A stretch of DNA of 64,000 nucleotides, taken from contig NZ_CP136920.1 of NCBI RefSeq assembly GCF_033100135.1, forward strand, positions 2,413,001-2,477,000, written 5' to 3'. Origin of the DNA: Rubellicoccus peritrichatus. GTDB lineage: Bacteria > Verrucomicrobiota > Verrucomicrobiia > Opitutales > Cerasicoccaceae. Position numbers and translations under genes: made by a program. Of this stretch, positions 54,601 through 62,027 are shown piece by piece; the first letter of the stretch is position 1; each line of letters opens with the position of its first letter. Under the pieces are notes generated by a model that was not told where the DNA came from, did no database searches, and was given only the letters and a program-made list of their open reading frames with translations.

Positions 54601-55731
54601 AGGGCGCCAGAAATTGTTGCCGCCATTGCGTCGGTTACGGCCAATTTCTGAGCTTGTGGTATTGATGTCATTACCGTAAATCGTATCGATGTCGGATACG
54701 AACAGCATGCCTTTGTTTTCACTGCGCATGAGCGGAACCCAGTTGGCATCGCCACCATTTGGATTATTTTCCAAGTCGCTTAGCTTGGCGACGTAGGGCA
54801 TACTAAGGGCAACTTTTTCGTTGTTTACATTATCTGTATAGGCACTGCCTGGTGTGTCGGGTTCGTCGATATTCCAGCAGGCATAAATGTAGCCTCCTGG
54901 AGCAATAGCTGCTCCGTATGTGTAGGCGAAGTTTGAGCGATTACCGTCAGGCAGCCCTGAGCTTGGAGTCAGTGTACCGTTTTCAGCCAATGCTGGTCCT
55001 GCGATACGAGACCAGTCAAAAGTAGTGTCACTGGCATTGCTGCGTTCGCCTCGATAAAGTCCCTGGTAGGTTGCAATCCAAAGGACGAGTTCGTTATCGG
55101 GATCAGGGGAAATACTGTAAACCGGGTTCCAGCCGGTTCCTGTTTCATAGAGTGATTTGTACCATGTATTACCCTCATCAAATGAGTAATAGATCATGAA
55201 TTCGCCGGTTCCATTCTGCGGGTTGATTGTCATGACGTTGAACTCGACATTGCGAACACGCCATTCCGGGGCGCAGTAAACTACATTCGGAAGTCTGGGA
55301 TCTACAGTTACCGTGCCAATAACCTGATTTCGTATTTCGAAATCAATAGTGTTTTGGTCAGCCTCGCTTCCCGTTAGATTCCAGTTCCCGCCGCCATTGT
55401 CTGAGATCAAGAGTCCCCAGAAGGTTCCCATGTAAAGGCGGTTGGCATCGCCAGGTTTTTCCTGAAGCTCGGCATTATAGTAATTAAGGTTGTTGCCAGT
55501 CATGTGGAACCATGATTGGCCGAAGTCCGTTGTTCGATACGAGCCTTCGACATCCATGAAGAAGTAGGCGCGTCCGGGGTCATTTGGACTGAAATGGAGG
55601 CCTTGTATTTGGCCACCAGCTCCTGGTCCGAGAGCTTCCCACTGAGCATGGATTGCGGAGGGGAGCGCTAATATTAGGATGAGAAGGCAAGCAGGAGCCT
55701 TCCACAGTATATGAGGTATCATCGCATTCAT
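51637..55731 (-). CDS. Giant secreted protein with BNR/sortilin-like propeller and four FN3 domains
   Basis: 1364 residues with a signal peptide (PACLLILILALPSAIHA). Residues ~30-960 are propeller-like with Asp-box/BNR motifs (SYRTTDFGQSWFHM, LISDNGGGNWNL, YYSFDEGNTWYK), as in GH74 xyloglucanases and sortilin-like proteins. I see no proof of a catalytic pair. The last ~400 residues are four fibronectin type III domains joined by Pro- and Gly/Asn-rich linkers. FN3 2-4 are very similar (EYDIQ, GADGVWRAVQN, TYTFRVKARNS). FN3 domains are common spacers in secreted polysaccharide-active proteins. It lies directly downstream of LacI-2 with candidate operators at 55833 and 55977, so it is probably part of that regulon. 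Confidence 0.78.
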   Translation of the reverse strand: MNAMIPHILWKAPACLLILILALPSAIHAQWEALGPGAGGQIQGLHFSPNDPGRAYFFMDVEGSYRTTDFGQSWFHMTGNNLNYYNAELQEKPGDANRLYMGTFWGLLISDNGGGNWNLTGSEADQNTIDFEIRNQVIGTVTVDPRLPNVVYCAPEWRVRNVEFNVMTINPQNGTGEFMIYYSFDEGNTWYKSLYETGTGWNPVYSISPDPDNELVLWIATYQGLYRGERSNASDTTFDWSRIAGPALAENGTLTPSSGLPDGNRSNFAYTYGAAIAPGGYIYACWNIDEPDTPGSAYTDNVNNEKVALSMPYVAKLSDLENNPNGGDANWVPLMRSENKGMLFVSDIDTIYGNDINTTSSEIGRNRRNGGNNFWRPKVDPRSTTTEHKVMIGELFLTNQSNVVGGLYEAKFTYPTASASAATGEWVRIFSNSGTDNNRGGFNPAAVDFDYDFGWQNLSSRARHFYYSPSNWDRKIWIGNDQNLYEIDTLTFSESYSQDITVAEKYHTDWKPVMTDHVSTIAGKKTFINRGITSTVDYDSDSDGGNYLIFSGADNMLYESYDAGGSFIMSEAMGLGQGDAVVVTPPVPEAGNERFVVLAGIRNVFGGGLDFQGDELAAKKLVNGDPSDEWIRIAGSTDANGDFGLAGFRRRYDDSEPAYSNPTQPPRVIDMAADPTNPNQVYLSTVFGLYVITDLNGVYEEMKAQIDNGANENRELLASKDWVVKIYDNGTTNPVNDTLYRRLFFDNDDPNVFYFATRQRVIKATRPNSTSLNWSYDDIYTTTNSTTNVNDFYYWSHNGDDYFVIGAPDASGDVRVRKNDGAWNLVWVRDTQYRSTAIFDDWLESLSTHFSATEGNQDKVLDKIQVASVAGYQDQIFVSTTTKHFRRGIMFRGQLNTDATSANWEDWTGDDYNYPDGDFLYHAWMRRMNVINQNGAVYLYGSGQGPGSWRRLISGSVTPTVPAPASVTATEIASTSIAVSWSNVSAAISYDVQQLIAGGSWQTIEANYTSGTSLNVSGLQEDNTYTYRVRSNDATTTSGYTTSNAVTLESSNGGGNPGTTKPDAPASVTVAVSSDTSVTVSWAASAGASEYDIQRQGADNTWRAVQNGFTGGTTIEATGLTTAETYTFRVKARNSAGASGWTLSDAIVVEDVPPPPPPPTSKPDAPTSVSASSLSDTSAEITWTASTGADEYDVQFQGADGVWRAVQNNYTGGTSITKDGLTSGGTYTFRVKARNSFGASGWTLSATITLDGSSGGNNGGGNNGGGSGGDPTSKPDAPASVSSAQATSTSATITWTASDGADEYDIHHRGADGVWRAVQNGYTGGTSITKDGLITGDSYDFRVKARNAIGASAWTETTTALSLQ
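51640..52860 (-). repeat. Four tandem FN3-encoding segments, three of them recent copies
   Basis: FN3-encoding units of about 280-330 bases run at roughly 52590-52860, 52280-52560, 51980-52255 and 51650-51925. The last three keep near-identical stretches at both the start (KPDAP) and the middle (GADGVWRAVQN, GGTSITKDGL), at the DNA level too, which suggests recent unequal duplication. The linkers between units are Pro or Gly/Asn repeats. Confidence 0.65.
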
Positions 55732-55832
55732 TGCAGGTTCGGTTTTAGATAAGGGGTATGCAATTGCCTCTAATTAAGCGTTAATTGCTAGCTTTTAGAT
55801 AGGGGTGATTGCAAGATGAAGACCGCATAAAA

Positions 55833-55846
55833 AGACACCGATGTCA
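55833..55846. promoter_or_regulatory. Candidate LacI-2 operator
   Basis: AGACACCGATGTCA matches 13 of 14 positions of the palindrome TGACAYCGATGTCA, which has the central CG typical of LacI-family operators. It lies 102 bases before the BNR/FN3 gene. Confidence 0.65.
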
Positions 55847-55976
55847 TTTCGTAAAGCGAAAAGTTTAATAATTGAGAAAAACAATATAAGTCCTTAAAAA
55901 TAATAGAGAAATGAGCTCATTTTGACATGAATGAGTCTTCGATCTGATATCTGTCCAACAAGAAATTGGTAATTTT

Positions 55977-55990
55977 TGAGAACGATGTCA
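55977..55990. promoter_or_regulatory. Candidate LacI-2 operator
   Basis: TGAGAACGATGTCA matches 12 of 14 positions of TGACAYCGATGTCA. It lies 144 bases from the site at 55833, so a dimer-of-dimers could loop the DNA between them. Confidence 0.5.
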
Positions 55991-56041
55991 CTTGGGGGAT
56001 GCATGTTGTTGTTTAATTCAACAAAACATATTGGGATTTTG

Positions 56042-57049
56042 CTATGCGCTCTCGCGTATGATCAGCTCGGGTTCGTAGAAGAGCTGGGTTGGGTCCTTGA
56101 TGCTGTTGCTTTTGATGCGCTTAAGGATCTGCTGGACGCATTCCGATGCTATGCGTTCTTTGGGTTGGCGTAGGGTCGATAGGCTTGGTGTGCAGAATCG
56201 TGAAAAGTCCAAGTCATCAAATCCAACAACTGCCACGTCCTCTGGAACACGGATATTTAATTCTGCGCAGCGTCTTATGACTCCATAGGCTAGAAGGTCA
56301 TTACCTGCAACAATTGCATCGGGAAGATTGTTCCTGTCTCTCAGGAGATCACCTACTCGGTTGCGTGCATCTTCCATGGATAATGTGCCAAAGGAGACGA
56401 GGGCAGGGTCTTCTGTTAGACCGGATTGTGATATTCCATCTCGGTAACCGTCGTAACGTTCACGAATCGCGTAATGCTCTTTGGGTCCGCCTAGGAATGC
56501 TATTCGCTTTTTGCCTGTTTTAGCGAGATAGGAAACAGCCTTGGTTACGGCGTCTTGGTTCTGGATGATTATTCTGTCAACGGGCAATGATGTTTGTATG
56601 TTACCTGCGATTATGACTGGCTTGGTTTTGCTGATAAAGGTTTCCAGAATTTTTTCACTGGCCGGATCCATTTCATTTTCCGCAGAGTTTATGATTACGG
56701 CATCTACGAGGTAGGTTTGCAGTGTGTTTAGTGCATGGACTTGCTCATCGGTGCGTCCGAAGTTGCTTGTCAGGAAAATGTGGTAACCTTCTAGGAGAAA
56801 GGCTTCGTGCAGGACTTGGACAAAGCGGGTATAGGCTGGATTTGTGATGCCTGGTACGACTACTCCGATGACGTTGGATCTGCCCGAGCGTAGCGTTGCT
56901 GCTTGTTGATTGCGCACGTATCCAAGCTTTGATGCAGCCTGGAGCACTGACTCGCGGTTTTTGGAGCGCTTGACGCCACCTGCTAGTATGCGTGCAGCGG
57001 TTTTGGGGGATACCCCTGCTTCTGTCGCTACTTCGTAGATTGTTGCCAT
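56042..57049 (-). CDS. LacI-family transcriptional regulator (LacI-2)
   Basis: 335 residues: a LacI helix-turn-helix (ATIYEVATEAGVSPKTAARI) and hinge at 1-60 (GYVRNQQAATLRSGRS), then an effector domain with VIGVVVPGITNPAYTRFVQ, IAFLGGPKEHYAIRERYDGY, VAGNDLLAYGVIRR and VAVVGFDDLDFSRFCTPSLS. The last is the usual LacI/GalR closing signature. Its recognition segment (SPKTAARILAGG) differs from the more common S-x-x-T-V-S-R-x-L. Four palindromes of type TGACAYCGATGTCA flank it, which I take as its operators. It probably represses the PEP-CTERM/glycosidase genes to the right and the BNR/FN3 gene to the left. Confidence 0.93.
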   Translation of the reverse strand: MATIYEVATEAGVSPKTAARILAGGVKRSKNRESVLQAASKLGYVRNQQAATLRSGRSNVIGVVVPGITNPAYTRFVQVLHEAFLLEGYHIFLTSNFGRTDEQVHALNTLQTYLVDAVIINSAENEMDPASEKILETFISKTKPVIIAGNIQTSLPVDRIIIQNQDAVTKAVSYLAKTGKKRIAFLGGPKEHYAIRERYDGYRDGISQSGLTEDPALVSFGTLSMEDARNRVGDLLRDRNNLPDAIVAGNDLLAYGVIRRCAELNIRVPEDVAVVGFDDLDFSRFCTPSLSTLRQPKERIASECVQQILKRIKSNSIKDPTQLFYEPELIIRESA

Positions 57050-57094
57050 AGTGTCATCAAAGTCGAGTGGCGGATTAAATCAAGTTTCAATAAG

Positions 57095-57108
57095 TGACAC
57101 CGATGCTT
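57095..57108. promoter_or_regulatory. Candidate LacI-2 operator before its own gene
   Basis: TGACACCGATGCTT keeps the left arm and central CG of the palindrome (11 of 14 positions). A right half-site (GGTGTCA, 57117-57123) follows. It lies 46 bases before the LacI-2 start and suggests autoregulation. Confidence 0.5.
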
Positions 57109-57224
57109 GAAATTGAGGTGTCATGGAATCTCAAAATGATTTGGAGTAGAGCATGTTATCCGATTTCCGTTTTATATAAAGCATTATTTATTGTTTTGTT
57201 GTTGACTTGTTAGCTTGAATAATA

Positions 57225-57238
57225 TGACATCGATCTCA
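57225..57238. promoter_or_regulatory. Candidate LacI-2 operator before the PEP-CTERM gene
   Basis: TGACATCGATCTCA matches 13 of 14 positions. It lies 49 bases before the PEP-CTERM start and just after a TTGACT box (57202-57207) and an AT-rich TAATAT, so a bound repressor would block transcription start. Confidence 0.6.
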
Positions 57239-57286
57239 CTTTTGGATTATTAAAAACCTCTTTTGACCTCAAAAACAGACCCAAAT

Positions 57287-58135
57287 ATGATGAATATCCC
57301 TAATTCCAGCATGAAAATAGGCGACATGCTTTTCGCTCCTATCGCCCGTAAATTAGCATTCTCAAGTTATGCCTTGTTGTTTGCTCTTAATGCACAGGCC
57401 AGCTTTGTTTTGATTGACGACTTTGATGGATACCTTGCCGGCTCGGAAGTGGGTGGCCAAGGAGACTGGGTTGAAACAAACGGATCAGATGACGTTTTTA
57501 CCGTTGTGGACACAGGCGGCAATCATGTCATGGCTATTGAAAATAGTGCGAGTGGCCGTGGCCTGATAAATACGTCTAGTGATATAAACATAACCCAGAC
57601 GTCTGGGACGGATATCGGAACTATCTTCTTTACGATCAGTTTTGAAACTGCAGCAGCTGACGAAGCTGCATTTGATTATGGTCTTCAAATTGCCGGCAAT
57701 ACATCAGCGGGTAGTATCAGTACCCGGGTAACAGCTAGTATCGCAGATACGCAGTCAATTGGTGAACTAAAAGTCGTCTCGGGAGGAGCAACCGCAGACC
57801 TCACCTTACTGACTACATATGAATATTGGATCGTCGCTGATAATTCTAATGACATGCAGTCTCACTACATTCGTGAATTGGGTGAAGTGACTTCACCAAC
57901 AGCAATTGCGAGTAATGTAGCTTTTACTGGTGGTGCGGTTGCCCAGAATTTAACCGAACTTTTCTTTCGCACTCAGAACACTGGCAGTAATGTGACCTAC
58001 ATCGACAATCTTTATATTGATGGAACTGGTGAAAATCTTGCGAGTCCGATATCCATTCCGGAGCCTGCAACCGTAGCACTCATGGTCGGTGTCGCTGTTA
58101 TGGGGTATACGACATATCGTCGCCGTCGTAGTTGA
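57287..58135 (+). CDS. PEP-CTERM sorted secreted protein, LamG/concanavalin-like
   Basis: The signal peptide ends at ALLFALNAQA. The mature protein begins SFVLIDDFDGYLAGSEVGGQ, the usual start of LamG/concanavalin-like jelly-roll domains in verrucomicrobial surface proteins. It closes with the sorting tail PEPATVALMVGVAVMGYTTY and RRRRS. A TTG start at 57263 is open; I take the ATG at 57287. It is followed by a strong terminator hairpin before the glycosidase gene. Likely surface-attached and carbohydrate-binding by fold; the ligand is unknown. It does not share the domain of the PEP-CTERM protein at 19847. Confidence 0.85.
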   Translation: MMNIPNSSMKIGDMLFAPIARKLAFSSYALLFALNAQASFVLIDDFDGYLAGSEVGGQGDWVETNGSDDVFTVVDTGGNHVMAIENSASGRGLINTSSDINITQTSGTDIGTIFFTISFETAAADEAAFDYGLQIAGNTSAGSISTRVTASIADTQSIGELKVVSGGATADLTLLTTYEYWIVADNSNDMQSHYIRELGEVTSPTAIASNVAFTGGAVAQNLTELFFRTQNTGSNVTYIDNLYIDGTGENLASPISIPEPATVALMVGVAVMGYTTYRRRRS

Positions 58136-58165
58136 GTAATTCCTTGCGACTTTAAAATGCTTGTG

Positions 58166-58192
58166 AAAAGGGCCCACGCTATGGGCCCTTTT
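58166..58192 (+). terminator. Strong intrinsic terminator after the PEP-CTERM gene
   Basis: A perfect 10-base stem, AAAAGGGCCC/GGGCCCTTTT, with a 7-base loop ends in a T run. The next gene starts only nine bases later, so some read-through may be built in to give much more of the surface protein than of the enzyme. Confidence 0.88.
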
Positions 58193-58200
58193 ATGTATCA

Positions 58201-59793
58201 ATGAAAAGTATGATGAAGATACACGCTTTACGGGCTATATTTTTCTTTTGCTCGATATCTGTTTATGCCGCATCGGTTGTGACTGTCGAGCGAGGTGAGA
58301 TGATTACTCCGAACATGGAGGCTTTGGGCGTAAACGCAGGTGTTCAGCGATTTTCTGATGATCGCGACTATTGGGATATTGTTAGGCTTTGCGGGCCAAC
58401 CATGCTTCGATACCCGAGTGGGACTCCGAGTAGTCTATGGAACTGGAAGGAGAATACGCTTTGGAGTGCGGAGGAGTCTGTGCGACTCTTGAAGGATAAT
58501 CCGGTTTGGATGCCTTGGGTTATGGAGATTGGCGTGCGCCTGAGTAATGATCCCAGGAAGGATGAAAAATATAGTGCCGAAACTTATGCAGAGTTTGCAA
58601 AGTATGTTGGTGCTGAAGTGAGTTGGATTTTGAATGTTGCCACTGATACACCGGAAAATATCAAGCAGCAGATTGATGCATTACTGGCCGCAGAGGTTCC
58701 TTTGCGTTATGTTGAGTTGGGAAACGAATTGAATGGTGCGGCCTTCGTTCCACTGTTTCCCTCTTATTCGGATTACCGTGAGAATATAGTCGATGTAGTG
58801 AATCATTTGCAGAAGGTTTCTCCTGATACTGAAATCGCAATTCCGACTGATTTGAGTACTACTCAGACATCGCGTGATGCTAATAATCTGGCTGGTAACA
58901 AGGGACGCCATCATGACTGGGCTGAACGCTCCGCTCATGAGCCGCTACCAGTTAACCTTGTTCAACATAACTATCTCGGGCCAACTGCAGATGGAGATAT
59001 TGCACGTGAAATCTTTCTCGCCGAACCGGATGAGTTACGGGAGTTTTATGTGCAATCGCCTTATCCTTTATTGCAGGACTGGAAAAAGAATCATCAGGCT
59101 CTAGGCGCAGGTGATAAGGAAATCTGGTTAACGGAATATAACCTCTGGACATTGGCACCCGATGTGAAGCGCTTTAAGGATAGCATGGTTTATGCGCTCT
59201 ATTTTGCTAACTGGTGGATGCTGCTTTTAGCTGATGATGTTGTGACTGTTGCACATTATCATAGCCTTGAAGGAGAGTTGTTCGGGCTTTTTACAATCGA
59301 AACAGGCTGGATGGGACGTGAGGGTTTGGGGTATGAACCAGGCACTGAAGATTTTTCTGATGTAACTTTTTATCCACAGGCTGAGCTGCTTTCGCAAATC
59401 AGTGCCAGCGCTCGTATGGCAAGTAATGTTCATCGCATTACATTCAAAGGACAGCAGCCGAGAGACGGAATTGCGTATTGGAGGGGGAGAGCTACGCCTA
59501 GCTTTAATGGCCTTATTTTTGAGGGAGATGAAGAGACGCATATGATTATTCTGAATCTAACACCGGAAGTTCAACCCGTTGCGATTGAGGGGTTGATGAA
59601 TGCTGAGTCCGCCTTCTCTATTTCAAATCCAAATGGAGCTGATGTTCCTGTTCGCTTGAAGCATGATCCGAAGAAGCTGTCTTTTCCTATGACCTTTCCA
59701 ATCGAACCTGAACCTTATGAATTACCAGTGCGAGGGCTTCATTTGCCTCCATTTAGTTTTAGTAAGATCATATGGAAAGAGGCTATGAAATGA
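58201..59793 (+). CDS. Secreted clan GH-A glycoside hydrolase candidate
   Basis: A signal peptide (LRAIFFFCSISVYA) leads into a TIM-barrel protein. The clan GH-A pair is visible: Asn-Glu176 (YVELGNELNG) as acid/base and Glu312 (EIWLTEYNLW) as nucleophile, 136 residues apart. Other barrel landmarks are MLRYPSGTPSSLWNWKEN near residue 65 and VNLVQHNYLGP. The last ~130 residues form a beta-sandwich, as in GH51, GH39 and GH79 enzymes. I cannot choose between these families by eye. Reaction, if active: hydrolysis of a glycosidic bond with retention. The stop overlaps the next start (ATGATG at 59790), so the two are coupled. Confidence 0.75.
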   Translation: MKSMMKIHALRAIFFFCSISVYAASVVTVERGEMITPNMEALGVNAGVQRFSDDRDYWDIVRLCGPTMLRYPSGTPSSLWNWKENTLWSAEESVRLLKDNPVWMPWVMEIGVRLSNDPRKDEKYSAETYAEFAKYVGAEVSWILNVATDTPENIKQQIDALLAAEVPLRYVELGNELNGAAFVPLFPSYSDYRENIVDVVNHLQKVSPDTEIAIPTDLSTTQTSRDANNLAGNKGRHHDWAERSAHEPLPVNLVQHNYLGPTADGDIAREIFLAEPDELREFYVQSPYPLLQDWKKNHQALGAGDKEIWLTEYNLWTLAPDVKRFKDSMVYALYFANWWMLLLADDVVTVAHYHSLEGELFGLFTIETGWMGREGLGYEPGTEDFSDVTFYPQAELLSQISASARMASNVHRITFKGQQPRDGIAYWRGRATPSFNGLIFEGDEETHMIILNLTPEVQPVAIEGLMNAESAFSISNPNGADVPVRLKHDPKKLSFPMTFPIEPEPYELPVRGLHLPPFSFSKIIWKEAMK

Positions 59794-60251
59794 TGAAAAA
59801 ATTCTTAGATATTTGTGGGTTTGTCCTGATCTTTTCTTGTATCTCTGCGACCCTTCAGGGGAAACAGAATTGGGGAGAGACTCCGTATAATCAGGTTGCT
59901 ACTGGTCCATTCAGTGGGATTTTTGTCATCCAGGATAAGATCGAAGAACGTAAGCATTATCTTAAGTTCGTTGCGATTTATAAAGATAAGATTGGCGTTT
60001 ATATGGCAAAAGAAATTGATGTTATTCCTAAAAATGGAAAGACTCGAGCGGTTCCCTGGATCGATGATCCTGAGTTGCAGTCGGGCAGTCATACTACATT
60101 TTCTGACTTGGGAGAAAAAATTTTGGTCACTCAAGGAGAGCTCTTGTCTATTGAGGAGAACGGCCATTTCCTGACCATGAAAATTCCTTTTGCTGACAAG
60201 GATATAAAGTACTTTGTTCAGCAGGTTTATTTGGGTGATCGAAAGAAGTGA
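59790..60251 (+). CDS. Small secreted protein of unknown function
   Basis: I do not recognise this family. From the ATG at 59790, which overlaps the glycosidase stop and follows an AAAGAGG Shine-Dalgarno sequence, it encodes 153 residues. It has a signal peptide (FLDICGFVLIFSCISATLQG) and a beta-rich mature part (GPFSGIFVIQDKI, YLKFVAIYKDKIGVYMAKEI). Charged residues are frequent and there are no Cys pairs in the mature part. Translational coupling to the glycosidase suggests a partner, inhibitor or binding protein for the same process. Confidence 0.6.
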   Translation: MMKKFLDICGFVLIFSCISATLQGKQNWGETPYNQVATGPFSGIFVIQDKIEERKHYLKFVAIYKDKIGVYMAKEIDVIPKNGKTRAVPWIDDPELQSGSHTTFSDLGEKILVTQGELLSIEENGHFLTMKIPFADKDIKYFVQQVYLGDRKK

Positions 60252-60357
60252 TTGGTTGGTTATAGCTCGTTGACCTGTTAACTGTTGATTGCGATGGGCG
60301 GCGCAGTGTTGTGAGCAAATTATCTGTGTTTAAATATTTGTATTATCTTTTTCGATT

Positions 60358-62022
60358 ATGGCGGTATTGAATCAAAAGTTGATTTCTATTGAGACCTATT
60401 TGGATCGCGTGCGTGGCATGTGGGTTGGTAAATTCATTGGAGGTACCTTGGGTGCCCCTATTGAAGGGATTAAAGATCGTCATTCTTTCACTCCTGGAGA
60501 TCTGCGCCCTGAGTTGGCAGAGAATGATGATACGGATTTGCAAATACTTTGGTTACACGCGTTAGAAGAGCATGGTCCGGGGTTGACTTCGGATGACATG
60601 ATTCGAGAGTGGCTTGAGCATTACCCTGCGCCATGGGCGGAATATGGGGTTATGCGAGCAAACTGGCAGAGTGGCCTAAAGCCACCAGAAACCGGTAGGC
60701 ATAATAATTGGTTTTATCATGCCGGAATGGGATGCCCAATTCGCTCTGAAATTTGGGGAGCCGTATGTCCGGGGGCTCCGGAGTTGGCTGCCAAATATGC
60801 AGAGCAGGATGGTGTGCTTGATCACACAGGGGATGCAGTCGAAGCAGAGAAATTTTTAGCAGCAATGGATGCTTCGATCTTTGTCGAGGATGATCTATCA
60901 CGGCTTCTGGACATTGGACAAAGTGTTGTTGATCCTGAATCAGAATTTTACGATCTCGTTGTCACGGTTCGACAGTGGGCTGTCGAGTATGACTGGGAAA
61001 CTTGCCGTCGTAGGATACTAAATCGATTTGGCCATCCTGAAATGACTCATGTCCTGCAGAACCTTGGTTTTGTTATTCTTGGCCTTATTCAAGGTGAAGG
61101 CGATTTTGAGTCTACTATATGCAAGGCGATTAACTGTGGTTATGATTCTGATTGTACAGCTGCATCTGCAGGAGCTATTATTGGTGGGCTGCTTGGCTTT
61201 TCGGGATTGCCTTCGCACCTTCGTGACGCCGTCCCGGGCGAGTATCAATTGAGCAAATTTATGGTGGGCTTTCCGCGTGAAGGTTCCCTTGATGCATTGT
61301 GCAATAGTTGTGGCTATTGGGCTCAAAAAGTTATCGCATATCACCAGTCCGATATTGAATTGGAAGGTGAGTATTCGCATGAACCTATAGCAGTTGAAGC
61401 TCAAAAGCTTCCGAGTGTGCTTGCGGATCAACCAGATCATCCGAATTGGTCGCTTGTCGGTCCATTCTTTCGACCATGGGATGAGCGTTTTCAGCAGAAT
61501 GAGAAATACCCTGACCATGGTCTTGCGACCATGCCTTCGATCGCATATTTCGCTCATAATGATTCGGGAATCGATACTGATTATCTGGATGGAGAAGGCG
61601 CTTTTGATTTAGCAGCATTGTTGGCATTGCCTTGTGATTTGAAGCATACTGAAAAGGCTCTGGATGATCGCCTCCCTTTGGGTAGCCTTGATACGTCTCT
61701 GGATAGGCCTTGGGTTGGCTATGCCTATACTGAATTCGAATTACCCGAGTCTATTGATCTTTGGCTGATGTTTGGTTCAAGTGGGCCATTTCGTGTCTTT
61801 TTAGATGGGAAATGTGTCTTGAAGTCAGATAGCTATCAACCACTTACACCTGTATCATTTGCTGTTGAGCAACGTTTTGTTAAGGGAGACCATCGATTGC
61901 TGATAAAGTTTGCATCCACTTCAAATCAGCCTGTACTATACTTTGCCTTGAAGGAACATGATGGTATGCATTGGCATCAGAAACCATTTTACTTGAAGAC
62001 TATCTGGAAGAATGATTTTTGA
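60358..62022 (+). CDS. ADP-ribosylglycohydrolase (DraG)-like enzyme with extra C-terminal domain
   Basis: The N-terminal ~310 residues follow the ADP-ribosylglycohydrolase fold: MWVGKFIGGTLGAPIEG at 21-37, ENDDTD with Asp57/Asp58/Asp60 as first metal ligands, and NCGYDSDCTAASAGAIIGG with Asp263/Asp265 as the second set. This two-magnesium site cleaves ADP-ribose linkages in DraG and ARH enzymes. The C-terminal ~200 residues form a beta-sandwich-like domain (LWLMFGSSGPFRVFLDGKCV) not present in DraG, resembling accessory domains of glycosidases. No signal peptide. Such DraG-like proteins recur in carbohydrate loci of this phylum, where a sugar substrate is suspected. Convergent with the mannosidase gene, five bases apart. 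Confidence 0.82.
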   Translation: MAVLNQKLISIETYLDRVRGMWVGKFIGGTLGAPIEGIKDRHSFTPGDLRPELAENDDTDLQILWLHALEEHGPGLTSDDMIREWLEHYPAPWAEYGVMRANWQSGLKPPETGRHNNWFYHAGMGCPIRSEIWGAVCPGAPELAAKYAEQDGVLDHTGDAVEAEKFLAAMDASIFVEDDLSRLLDIGQSVVDPESEFYDLVVTVRQWAVEYDWETCRRRILNRFGHPEMTHVLQNLGFVILGLIQGEGDFESTICKAINCGYDSDCTAASAGAIIGGLLGFSGLPSHLRDAVPGEYQLSKFMVGFPREGSLDALCNSCGYWAQKVIAYHQSDIELEGEYSHEPIAVEAQKLPSVLADQPDHPNWSLVGPFFRPWDERFQQNEKYPDHGLATMPSIAYFAHNDSGIDTDYLDGEGAFDLAALLALPCDLKHTEKALDDRLPLGSLDTSLDRPWVGYAYTEFELPESIDLWLMFGSSGPFRVFLDGKCVLKSDSYQPLTPVSFAVEQRFVKGDHRLLIKFASTSNQPVLYFALKEHDGMHWHQKPFYLKTIWKNDF

Positions 62023-62027
62023 TTTGC

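Larger units (their letters stand above)
55732..56041. promoter_or_regulatory. Promoter region of the BNR/FN3 gene with two LacI-2 operators
   Basis: This 310-base region lies between LacI-2 and the BNR/FN3 gene on the same strand. It holds operators at 55833-55846 and 55977-55990, and a near-palindrome AATTAAGCGTTAATT at about 55772-55786, 41 bases before the gene start. No terminator or other gene seen. Confidence 0.5.

Noticed and set aside
55772-55786. AATTAAGCGTTAATT near-palindrome before the BNR/FN3 gene
   Set aside because: Shares the GCGTTAA half with the symporter site but not the full palindrome; could simply be promoter DNA, so listed only within the promoter region.
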